Shown here: positions 54,441 through 64,000 of the stretch, one piece after another
Numbering within the stretch: the first letter of the stretch is position 1
Layout of the letters: each line of letters starts with the position of its first letter
Assembly: GCF_965363235.1 (NCBI RefSeq)
Contig: NC_134847.1
Location: forward strand, 73,414,268-73,478,267
DNA from: Mytilus galloprovincialis
Taxonomy: Eukaryota; Mollusca; Bivalvia; Mytilida; Mytilidae
Reading direction: 5' to 3'
Length of the DNA: 64,000 nt
Made by a program: the position numbers and the translations under genes
The notes under the pieces: generated by a model
Database searches by the model: none
What the model was told of the DNA's origin: nothing
The model's input: only the letters and a program-made list of their open reading frames with translations

Positions 54441-54850
54441 CTGTTTATCGTATTTGCCTTTTCGTTTGTTGTGTTTGTTCATTCATCAAACCATTGATAT
54501 TCTCACTTGAATTCTTTGCGTATGTCATTTGGGGTTTCAAATAGTTTCAATGTGGTATGGACTTTGTTCATTGCGTAGGGCCTATCGGAAAAATATAGTT
54601 GCTATTTTTGACGTCAAATGGTCTCGGTGTAAATGCTTTTAATTTGCAACCATATGTTTTATGAATGTTTTGAAGGAATGTTTTATAATTGTTATGAAGA
54701 ACTGATTAATTTGTGATTTGAAGGACTGTTTTATGTGTGTTCTGAGTGACTGATTCACGAATGTTTTGAAGGACTGATTTCTCAACTCATTTTCTGATTG
54801 TTACAAAAGACTGATGTCACACTCCCTGATTGTTTTGAGGGATTTCTCCG

Positions 54851-55536
54851 CGGTTTAGGATCAGGACACCCCAGTGTGTTTCTCTTTTGTGTACTATAGA
54901 TGTACACGAGTATCGATAATTACAGTATGTATCAACAGTCTTTGCAAAATCAGTGCGTGCAGCTATTCTTCATTTCAAGACTCAAAATTTCAAGTTGTTT
55001 TGTCACCATACAACTAAGATAATGAAACTATCAATTGAATGAAGAAGAATATATTATATTCAACTTTTTATAAAACAAAAAATAAATTAACTACATATGA
55101 TGTGCCTTGATACAATTGACTAGCTTACTAACAAACAAAAACGAAACATGCATTATAATGTAAAACTATACATAAATTGTTCATAAAATTAAAGTTAACT
55201 TTAATTAACAGTACAGAGGAAAAAAAATATAATATATTAAGTTGAAAGAATACTGAAACTTTTATATTAAAGACTCCTATTTTTAACAATTAAGAGTTAC
55301 GGTTATATTTGACAATTACGCGATAAGATATAGCTAGATTGCACATTTCCGGCTGTTTTTTTTTTTTTAATTTATAAAAAAAAAGGAAAACAAATATCTG
55401 ATTTCTGTTCATATTCTTCAAAGAAGTCTATTGCCATGATTTTTTTTTTATATTATTATCAATATTACTATTTTTGAGAAACTGTAATATTTTATCAGTA
55501 AAATATATTATACCAAAATCTTTATAAATGTTCTAG
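54851..55536. other. 3' flank of the transgelin-like gene
   Basis: Very AT-rich; no exon or bounded repeat seen. Confidence 0.45.
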
Positions 55537-55542
55537 TTTATT
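55537..55542 (-). promoter_or_regulatory. possible poly(A) signal of the transgelin-like gene
   Basis: AATAAA on the minus strand about 110 nt past the stop codon. Confidence 0.35.
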
Positions 55543-55651
55543 ATAATTCTTGTAAGATCGTGAAAAGTATACATAATTATAGTTAATAAAGGAAAACCTA
55601 GGAATAAAATACGAATTGACAATTGTAAATGAGTAAATAAGTCTGTAATTA

Positions 55652-55837
55652 TTAATCATTTATCATTCTCTGTTTTCCAAAACTCTGTCCTGCTTGGCTG
55701 GCACCTTGGTTACTCCCGTACTGAAGACTGACAACATTTTTACCAGCTGCTATTTGTTCTTCCGTAAATTCTATTTGTTGTTTTTCTGCCATCTTTGGAC
55801 CCAGTGGTGGACCTGTATACTCCGGATGAGTTTGTGT
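55652..55837 (-). CDS. transgelin-like exon 4 with stop
   Basis: TQTHPEYTGPPLGPKMAEKQ, then QIEFTEEQIAAGKNVVSLQY and GSNQGASQAGQSFGKQRMIN D. The calponin-type repeat and the preceding helix match transgelin. The acceptor is a long T tract plus cag. Confidence 0.93.
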   Translation of the reverse strand, partial: TQTHPEYTGPPLGPKMAEKQQIEFTEEQIAAGKNVVSLQYGSNQGASQAGQSFGKQRMIND

Positions 55838-58800
55838 CTGAAAAAAAAAATAATTACCTAAAATATCTGTGCTGTGTTTTTGAAATTCTAAAGAACAGTG
55901 AACAAAAACAAAACTATTAAAGGAATCAACTCGTTTGGAGAAAATCCTTATATCAAACCTATATTTTATTGCAATCCAAATGTATCTTTCTCATGAAATA
56001 AGATAGAGTGACTTCCCTTAGACCATAAGCATTACAAAAACTGTTAACGTGTGCAAAATAGATGAAGTGAATATCTGTGTCACCAAGGATTTGTATAGTA
56101 AGAACTATACAAATCCTTGGTGTCACTATATCGTGAAAAAAATTAGTATCTTTAAATTGTAATGTCTTATTATTTACTAACCGTTCTTCCTAACGCAAAT
56201 ATACATTGTGTAACTTGAGGAATATTCTTTCGTTCCCATAAATCAACAGTCTGGAAAACTTCTGTTACTGGTACCCCGTATTTTTTGGCAGCTTCTTGGA
56301 ATCTCTCTATGTTTTGCATTAAAGCAAAACCTCCTCCCTTTGTATCAATTTTCTTTATACATCCGGGCATTAATTTCTTCATCAGACTAAATACATAAAT
56401 ATAAGTAAAATTATTCTAATCATTTAGTGAAAATAATTATAGATTCGTAGCCTTTCATTTTAACAGTTCCCATGGTACACGGATGCCCCACTTGCACTAC
56501 CATTTTCTATGTTCAGTAGCCCGTAAAATTAGGTCAAAACTCTAATTTGGCATTAAAATTAGAAAGACCATATCATAGGGAACTATTTTCATATTTCCGT
56601 AGATATTTTTTTCAAATGAGTTAAAAAGGTTATCTACAAGATAAAATTGATTGTCTATTGATATTTCACTACATTCAAGTAATAAAAAAGATGCATAATA
56701 ATATATAAAAACTATATATAATGTGTGCGTTTTTGAGTATATAACATAAATAAGTCTTATATCTTAGCACTATTATTTATATGCTATTAATTAGAAGGAA
56801 ACATAGATAAACAATACACATATTTTCCGCTTTTTTGGTTTTTGTATATAATTTTCGCCAAAATATTAGAATATTACTCTTACTTGCATAATACAATCCC
56901 GTCTCGTAGAACATCTTCATAAGGTTTAGATCTATCTACAGGTTCTCCTAAATTGGCTTCAATCCAATCAAGAGCTTGTTTTTCCAATTCTTTATCCCTC
57001 TGAAATGACAAAAAAATATATGTTATCAACATACAAGCAAATACTATATATTTTCTCCAAAAAATGGTTCTATTAGATGAAAAAGGTCATCACTATAAAT
57101 TTTAAGACAAGAAATGCCTCGGATATAGAGTCCGCAGCTATTGCTTGGAATCTTTCTAAGCTCCAACCAAACAGCACACCGGTGATATATTAATGTCAAT
57201 GAATATACTGGCAGTGATATTAAATGATACGAATTTATGTCAAGATATTGTGAATTGGAAGAGTCATTAAAAACTTCTTGACGTACAAGAAAGCAGGGAG
57301 ATATGGAACTGTCTCTGAACCAAGCATATAAAACCAAGATAGAAACAAACACCGTTTAATTATACATTCGTCAGATGCAGTTTTGTGTCAGCTCATTTGA
57401 TATAAACCCTGCTTACTGGATGTTATAAGCAAGCAGCAATGGATAAATATGTACCCTGTTTTTATTTTTATATACATAGAAAGCTTAAGAATCCATATCG
57501 CCAGATTGTCTCATTATATGGTCCTAAACAACGGGAAGTCCGGTGGATGTCAATATAGAAATTTCTGACCAAATGCCCGGGCATAAAATATCCGTCTTAA
57601 ATGGCACACGCCCATATGGTTACTGACAAACACTTTTTACGCCAGCCTTTCTTCAAATCCTTGATCATCCCCTGGTTTGGAATCATTATCAAAATAATAA
57701 GAGATCTATATTTTGATTAGATTGATAAAACTGTTGATTTTAGAAAACTTTCTGGGATATATGATTAATCTAGAATAGCATCCCTGCCGGTAGTAATTGT
57801 AGGACAAGTTTGTATTACTACATGATATCTTAATTCTAACCTTGAAAACTTGTTTATTACAACAGATGAACAGCCACTCGTTTAATATGTTTTCCAAGGG
57901 TTTGCTTAATAAGAAAAAGCTATCAGTAAACTTTGAAAACTTGTTAATTACAACAGCCACTCGTTTAATATGTTTGCCAAGGGTTTGCTTAATAAGACAA
58001 AAGCTATCACTTATCTGATACTATGGGAAATTCTAATATCTTATATATTTCCATTTTGAGATTAAGCACACACTTATGTTTAATTATGATCACAGGAGTT
58101 ACAATATGAATAGGCAAAGAGAGAACATGACACTACTATAACAACTGTGTTATAGCAGTCTCGTGATGAACACATAACACACATTATCATAAAAAAAACA
58201 CGTAATACTATAGGGTTTGCTGTCTTTTTTGACTCGTCTCTTTTTATCCATAGCACAGCTGAATATGATCTTGCTAAGATATCATGATTGTCAAACTGTC
58301 ATTGTTACAAGGTATGTGTATGAGAAATGAGTTGGGACCTTTCTGTATGTGCATTTTTCATATAGTAGGCATATCTTCCCCGATGAAAACTTGTGTTTAA
58401 CAACTCATTTCAAAAAGTCCCCTGAACATAAGTTAAGATCTGGTGACTATTATTTTTTTTAGAATTTCAATGTCATAATTCAATCATCATGCTATATAGA
58501 TCTATATAAACAAAACTTCTGTTCATTTTTCATGATAAACCGTCTGTGAAATTTCCTCGTCAGTGCACCAGATATGCTAGGCAAACTGTTCATTCACCCT
58601 TATTGTAAAGTGCATATACATTCTTGTAGAAATGCATAATTACACGTGAATGCAATCACAATGATGTCATTATTTCCCACTACTAATTTATCATCTGCAT
58701 CACAGATAACCTTTGCAAGAATAAATATTATCGTTAAAGAAATAAAAAAAAACCCACCTTTTCCTTCTAAACACACGGTTATAGAATCAAAGTAAAGAAA

Positions 58801-61057
58801 ACAAACCTTAAAAATGCATAGTACTAAAGAATACAGGGATGAATACAATATCACATTTGTTTATTATCTGTTTTCAAACTTTGGAGCAAACTTATTACTT
58901 ACTATTATATTTCAATATTCCTTAGGATGTAACCCGTTAGGCAAAGTTGACCGATCTTATTTTGACTTGTTGATAATTTTAAATGTTTTAAATGTTTTTT
59001 ATTTAAGTACATATTTTCAAAATTTTGGTCAAGAGCGTTCTTAATATATTTCTGTTGGTTTTGATAGTTTTCAAATGTTTGTAGTTATTATGGTTTCCAA
59101 ACGATTGTCTATGGGCATATTTGACGAATGAAGGCGAGATGCTGAAGATGATATACTTAAGGCAGCATCCTGTATGAATACTAAATATACTCAGTCTGTT
59201 TCCAAAAATAAGCAAAATACAAAAAGATATATTTATATCCCAAATTGTGAAAAAAAGAATGTAATAACTTTTAAAATGCTCTCTTCAATCACACCACGGA
59301 AGTAATATTTCAGTATTACTTCCATGATCACACCTACATTTAAAATGAATTCGTCCCATTTGGCGTTTTTTGTTTTGCAACTCAACATGTTTTAAGATGT
59401 TATGAACGACATTTGGCATATTGATAATTGATCTGGTACATCAACTCCCCCTACAAACATAACTAATTAACGCACCATTAAACAGAAACCTTTACTACAT
59501 CGTAATTATCCAAACAGATATAAGAAACATCAATTCCTCATTTACATGTTTTTGGTTTGATTCCAAATGCATAGTTTGTCTAGATCTATACGTCAGCTGA
59601 TGTTTCAAAATGTCTGACAACATACGTTACAATCTTTAGTTCACCACCCTAACGAGTATACATGTACTTATAATAATTTATTTGTATCATTTTAATAGAA
59701 TAAAGGTACTTTTTCTACAATAGACAGTTTCAATCATTTATCAAACTTTTGCTTATAAGCCGACCGGCCTTTCTTCAGTTATCAATTATTGGTAAATCTT
59801 GCCATGCTTTTTCGATCGAATTGTGTTACTTTAATAAATACCAATTAGATTAAAGTTTAAAACAATGAAACAATTACAGATGCTCTTTCATTTTTAATTT
59901 TTAATTGCTGTCCTTCGTTTTTCAACTTTTGATCACAGTCCTGCAGAATTAAGTTACTAGACTGACGTTCATGAAAAGGTGAACATTTTTCAGAAAACTG
60001 AAAACTCGGAATTGCGCAATCGATCCTGATATGTTACATCTTTTGTCTATAAAATATGTATATTTTTATACAAGGAAATAATCATTGTAAAAATCTATTG
60101 TTTAAATATTACTTTTTTGTCTGTGGTAAAAAGAAAATCACTTTTTTTTTGTGCTGTGATAGTAGACGAACATAGTTGTAGGGCATCTAATGTTGAAACT
60201 GACGGATGTCAAGAACATATATATCGCTATTTTTGGTGCTTGATTTTGCCTGTGGTCCGGCCTTGTTCACAGCATATCATTATTTTGCGGCTGACTAGGC
60301 TTCCTATGAAATTGATGCCACCAAAAGGTAGTCAGGCGTCCGAACAATCTCGGCCTAACTGCTTGCTACCCTTACCGACGAGAAGCAAATATTGGTCAGG
60401 TCCCTACACTTGTACCATTAGAATTTGACATCCGATCCTCCTGCTTAAAACTTTCTATACTTCAATGATCTTCAATGCGAAACGGCTTTTCTTAAAACTT
60501 TTTAGCAATATTTGCATGTATGACTACGAGGCCCGTTTGCTTAACTTTTATAAATTATGAGAACTTTCACATAAGTTATTCCACATCGCATATGCCCTTA
60601 TCTAAAATTTAAAAAAAATACCTGTATATAAACAGGTATTTTTTTTTCAGAGGCAAGTATCTGTGCTACATCGGCCTGTTTCGAGATTTTCAACTATACA
60701 ATTCAATGCACAGCATATTGCTTTTTCAAAACTACATTAAACCTGGAACTTTCTTTCAGATATTAGTTTTACTAGGTTCCAAGAACACGTCGACGCCTCG
60801 GGATCATTAGCTAAATAAATGTACTTTAAAGTTAATTGGCAAGTCAAAAATGTCCGTTTAACAAATAAAACCTTTTAATTCAGAAAGAAAGTCATTTTTT
60901 GTAATAGAAAAAAGCAAATTAGACCCCCCCCCCTCTCAAATTACACGGAAACCAAATTATGAAATGGAACTATAAATGTAAGTCTACTTAATTTTGCGGT
61001 CATCTACAAAATAACATCGATATCATTATAAAATTATAGACTCACCTTTGGTGGCAT
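55652..61057 (-). CDS. transgelin/calponin-like (myophilin-type) actin-binding protein, whole gene (4 coding exons)
   Basis: Exons 61046-61057, 56884-56999, 56182-56386 and 55652-55837 join in phase to 519 nt (172 aa). Seen: a short basic start (MPPK), a single calponin-homology domain over about residues 5-111 (ALDWIEANLGEPV, DVLRDGIVLCNLM, FALMQNIERF, FQTVDLWERKNIP, CIFALGR), and one C-terminal calponin-like repeat, GSNQGASQAGQSFGKQRMI (152-170). This is the transgelin/SM22/Mp20 plan. Family proteins bind and bundle actin filaments, often in muscle. The length is close to human transgelin (201 aa), less its longer N-terminus. Intron 1 is 4 kb. Which paralog this is cannot be told here. Confidence 0.92.
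56081..56122. repeat. perfect 19-bp-arm hairpin in transgelin-like intron 3
   Basis: caccaaggatttgtatagt, a 4-nt loop, and its exact complement. A partial version lies at 52293-52322. It may be a remnant of a transposon end pair. Confidence 0.8.
56182..56386 (-). CDS. transgelin-like exon 3
   Basis: LMKKLMPGCIKKIDTKGGGF, ALMQNIERFQEAAKKYGVPV, TEVFQTVDLWERKNIPQVTQ and CIFALGRT; the second half of the CH domain. The donor ACG|gttagt is usable but not ideal. Confidence 0.93.
56884..56999 (-). CDS. transgelin-like exon 2
   Basis: RDKELEKQALDWIEANLGEP plus VDRSKPYEDVLRDGIVLC and two bases of Asn43; the first half of the CH domain. Acceptor atttcag, donor gtaaga. Confidence 0.92.
57841..58009 (+). 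repeat. two-copy 91-bp tandem duplication
   Basis: ttgaaaacttgtttattaca and ttgaaaacttgttaattaca, each followed by cagccactcgtttaatatgt and ccaagggtttgcttaataag. The second copy lacks about 8 bp. Confidence 0.9.
60611..60646. other. 14-bp perfect hairpin
   Basis: aaaaaaaatacctg, loop tatataaa, caggtatttttttt. It resembles a bacterial terminator in shape, but that reading has no support in this eukaryotic intron. Confidence 0.7.
61046..61057 (-). CDS. transgelin-like exon 1
   Basis: A 12-nt coding part, MPPK, then the donor AAG|gtgagt. Chosen because it is phase 0, has a strong donor and is the nearest ATG upstream of exon 2. An alternative first exon further upstream cannot be excluded. Confidence 0.7.
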
Positions 61058-61456
61058 TTTTGTTATTTATTATAAACAATATGTATCCAGTCTAAACTGT
61101 ATAATTTGCAAGGTGATTTCTCAAAGGCGTTTGCGTAAATAATCAAATTGCGGGTTATTCTATTTATTGATCAGGTAACGAAGGATGTTGCACTCACTTT
61201 TGATTCCAATCTTAAAGTTTTATCTGCTATTTACATCTTATTGTGATGAATGATATAAGCCCTTGTCTGCTCTCATTACATTTTAAAATCACATACATTT
61301 TTTTTTATTAATACCGACTGAGATCGGGACGCGTACACATATTTGTTATGAAATTTAAGCGTCCACATGACATAAAATCACTGTCACCTAAGAGCATTTT
61401 CCCACGTTTTTGAACGAAAGAGTTTACTTCTGCTGTCACAGTAACTTTTTTAAAAC

Positions 61457-61510
61457 ATGGCAACTTATCGAGCAGCAAAGTCAGGATTGGCTAGAGAATC
61501 TCAAGAAAAG
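61457..61510 (+). CDS. candidate first exon of a second transgelin-like gene
   Basis: ATG opens MATYRAAKSGLARESQEK, then AAG|gtatga, phase 0. It resembles the human transgelin-2 start MANRGPAYGLSREVQQK, just before the CH domain. It lies 400 bp from the ATG of the minus-strand transgelin-like gene, head to head, which would suit a tandem/divergent paralog pair. No following exon was found in the remaining 2.5 kb, so the gene would continue beyond the window. Confidence 0.5.
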
Positions 61511-61854
61511 GTATGAAAAAATTCACCATTACGTACAAATATATAGATGACAGTGTCTACTAAGCTTAGAAGTTAGATTTTCAAAACCCTTTTCAGGACA
61601 GAAGGGCCCTTTACTGCTCTAGGCTCTTTTAGGGTGCCACAGACACTTATCTTAGAATTGTTTTCCCTTCATACCTTAATGTAACAAATCCACCTGTAAC
61701 TATTTACAAGGACGTATAACTAACATCTAATATACGTTCTTGCTATTTACAATAATATGTATTTACAAATTAAAACTATATATCCTACCGTAGTCTAAAA
61801 TCGTTCATCTTGTCAGTTCGTTAGGTATTTGTGTTTGAACTTAACACACGGGGA

Positions 61855-62205
61855 AACTCCGCATTGACGTCACTACGCTACTTCCGGCGTAGAAAAACAA
61901 TGTAGAATACGTTTTTTTCTGCACTTTTGAATAAAAAAACATTTCTGAAGGTAAGTTTTCATTGTTGTTCTCAATTATTGCTAAAAAATGCCAAATTTCT
62001 AATGCCCGTTTCAATCCCGACTTCCGAATGTCTAAAAACATTCTAGAACTTCACAAAATCCCACTTCCGGCCTCCATTGCTTTGTGTACATTCCATTCAG
62101 CGTCATCAATCTTGTGGCAGGCAATACAGGTCAAGCAAATCGTATTTTTAGGAATTTTAAAATGACATGCTCCTTACGTCTTTCGCGATTTTCCCGCGAA
62201 AAAAG
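61855..62205. promoter_or_regulatory. candidate promoter region (CRE, ETS and E2F-like sites)
   Basis: tgacgtca at 61865-61872, acttccgg at 61880 and 62063, and tttcccgcgaaaa at 62190-62202, in a stretch richer in CpG than its surroundings. A donor-like gaag|gtaagt follows at 61950-61951. It may drive the plus-strand candidate exon at 63834. Inference. Confidence 0.35.
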
Positions 62206-62284
62206 CCCAACCAAAATGAAAGGAAAACTAATTGAAAAACGATGCCCATGCCATAATTTTGAACAGGAATATAGAGTAGGTTAA

Positions 62285-63833
62285 TGAAAATAATTTACAT
62301 TTATTTTTCATAGAATTTTCTTTTTATTCATTATAAAAAGATCGATATTCTGACCATCATGACTGTAGATAAATATTCATACAGAATTCCATTGATGTCA
62401 AAAGGGATGGCAAAAAAAGAGTTTTCCTGTTGAATAAAACCCAAAATTATTGCAAACTATTTTGAAGCAATATCCCACAAAGAAATAACGTAATTGCCGT
62501 ACACTGGAAAATCCCCTAATTGACAGTAGAACAATTTGATTGGGTAGAACGAATTAACATCACGTGATTTTGACGCCATTGAAATTTAAATGTAAACAAA
62601 CAAGGTCAGAAGGTTCAGTATGGGACAGCATCGTACATTTAGTTACTGACAAATAATTATGAGTTACCAAGCTTGACAATGCATAGTAATAAAAAATGAA
62701 AGCTAAGTGTACAGAAAAAATAAGAAAAAAATAGCCTTAGGATAACGACTTATCATTACACCTGGATACATCTGGGATCTATATGGAGTTCTAGATTTCA
62801 TTTGATTTAGAGATGTGATTCCAAGTGGAATCCAACTGTGCAATAGGCTGTGCTCAGTGTTATCAGGTTATGAGCAGCTGATGAGACATTCGAAATCAAA
62901 ACTACACAAGTACATGTATATTGGTCACTATCAAAAATTGGTTTACCGATTTATACGTTTTTCAACTACACTCTTGTTGACTGACACACCCAGTCTTGCT
63001 TCTAGAGTTGCAATTTACTTTCATGTTGTTACCACTTCCATTTCCAAAATGGGTCTGAATCCCTCTGGTTTATGAATGGAAATACTACTACAGCTTTTAG
63101 TCGAAAGAACTTTTAACACCAAAGTAGCCATTATACTCTTTCAATCAGATAATCCTCATATCTGCTCTTTAATATTGTTATTGCTTTTAAAGTTCCATAG
63201 AAATGATAGAAATTACTAATTGTTGTAATACCATGGATAAGCCATATATATATATACATGTAAGGCCTCTATTAGAAAATAAACATTTGGTATCTTGTAG
63301 TATATACTTGTATTCAATAACTATGGTAGGTAATCATGGACCACTTCTGTGTATGACATGGTTGATAGTTCCTGGGGTTTATGGAAGCTGAGCATCCATC
63401 CCCTAGACAAGTTGAAAACTTAAATGCTGTAATCTGAGTACAACTTTTTAAATCCATATCTGATTTAAAATTTAAAGTTTGATACTGGTCTAAAGAACTT
63501 ATTCTTTTAAATGCTGTGGATGGATTGATTGAAGGCTTTATACTTCCCTTTAATATGATTATGTTTCTTAGAAAAGATATCAAGAAATATAAAACAAATA
63601 ATTGCTGAAGTTGAAAAAAAATGTAATTTTAATATATATAATCAATTTCATCAATTTTAAGATAATTTTGGATTTACAAATATCTTCTTTTTGAGTTTTC
63701 TACACATTTAAAACTGATAAAAAACAGTCAGGTCATCCACTAAATGTCATCTCTGCTTCCTATTGTTATGTGCCATCCATTACTACTTCCAGTCTCATTA
63801 AAAGATAAACCTGTATCTTGATTTCTTAATTAG
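62285..63833. other. gene-poor stretch
   Basis: AT-rich, with short open frames lacking protein character. A cacgtga E-box lies near 62562. It may be intron of a plus-strand gene. Confidence 0.4.
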
Positions 63834-63948
63834 CTTCTCTCATGTTCTCACCCCACCTGTTAGTAGAAAGTTACAGTGAAGATGTCAGAGTGATATTTAC
63901 AGATGTCTCAGAAAAGTTTAAAGAAAATCATGGCATGCTATTTACATG
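63834..63948 (+). CDS. candidate coding exon, unrecognised
   Basis: Acceptor ttcttaattag; the 115 nt are open as SLMFSPHLLVESYSEDVRVI plus FTDVSEKFKENHGMLFT, ending TG|gtaaat. The composition is protein-like, and the flanking splice signals are fair. It could be an internal exon of a gene that starts near 61.9 kb and continues past the window. I do not recognise the family. Confidence 0.45.
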
Positions 63949-64000
63949 GTAAATTGTAAATGAAAGTCCATGCAAATTTGAACATAGAAATCACATCTGA

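Larger units (their letters stand above)
57003..61045. other. transgelin-like intron 1
   Basis: AT-rich. It holds the duplication at 57841-58009, a small hairpin at 59299-59322 (ggaagtaata), a 14-bp hairpin at 60611-60646 and a poly-C tract near 60925. No further exon recognised; the open frames here lack protein character. Confidence 0.55.

Noticed and set aside
57044-57352. 102-residue minus-strand frame between transgelin-like exons 1 and 2
   Set aside because: In the intron; neither end can be spliced in phase to the flanking exons in a way that extends the CH domain, and no resemblance to a known protein.
60117-60428. 103-residue plus-strand frame in transgelin-like intron 1
   Set aside because: No domain, no splice context and no low-AT codon pattern; treated as chance.
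60611-60646. Hairpin with T tract resembling a rho-independent terminator
   Set aside because: Eukaryotic intron; no transcription unit ends here.

Overview
The window looks like nuclear DNA of a bivalve mollusc, most likely a mussel of the Mytilus type. It is AT-rich, its genes are split into small exons by long introns, and it is crowded with interspersed repeats that I associate with mussel genomes. The species call is inference from these repeats and from general protein resemblance; no search was run.

Three host genes can be built exon by exon, all on the minus strand, with every splice phase agreeing. (1) 1458-10496: a PLAC8/cornifelin-type cysteine-rich protein, 3 coding exons, 168 aa. 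(2) 23290-48821: a USP16/USP45-type ubiquitin hydrolase, 19 coding exons, 1116 aa, with a UBP zinc finger, Cys/His/Asp catalytic boxes and a long acidic insert. (3) 55652-61057: a transgelin/calponin-like actin-binding protein, 4 coding exons, 172 aa. Three weaker plus-strand candidates are listed: a first exon at 61457 that resembles the N-terminus of another transgelin (head to head with gene 3), an exon-like stretch at 63834-63948, and one at 52281-52412. The last two were not recognised.

Layout. 1-1457: 3' flank of the PLAC8 gene. 1554-10225: its two introns, filled with repeats, a fossil tyrosine-recombinase retroelement (about 4860-8125) and an interrupted 30-bp repeat array. 10.5-22.6 kb: no gene; it holds an inverted-repeat element (11977-15002), a 1-kb direct duplication, and several nested or dispersed repeats. 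23.3-48.8 kb: the USP16-type gene, whose introns carry miniature transposons, LINE pieces, a 2.46-kb array of 77-bp repeats and a 51-bp repeat that copies an exon end. 48.8-55.6 kb: upstream region with a candidate promoter near 51.19 kb and nested miniature transposons. 55.6-61.1 kb: the transgelin-like gene. 61.1-64 kb: candidate promoter and exons.

The genes have unrelated jobs (a cysteine-rich cell-surface or signalling-type protein, chromatin/ribosome deubiquitination, actin binding) and nothing suggests they work as a unit. I found no convincing new biological system. The most informative material is repeat history: clean nested insertions with target-site duplications, two empty-site comparisons, a minisatellite grown from a fragment of a retroposed repeat, and a minisatellite that has copied a splice donor.
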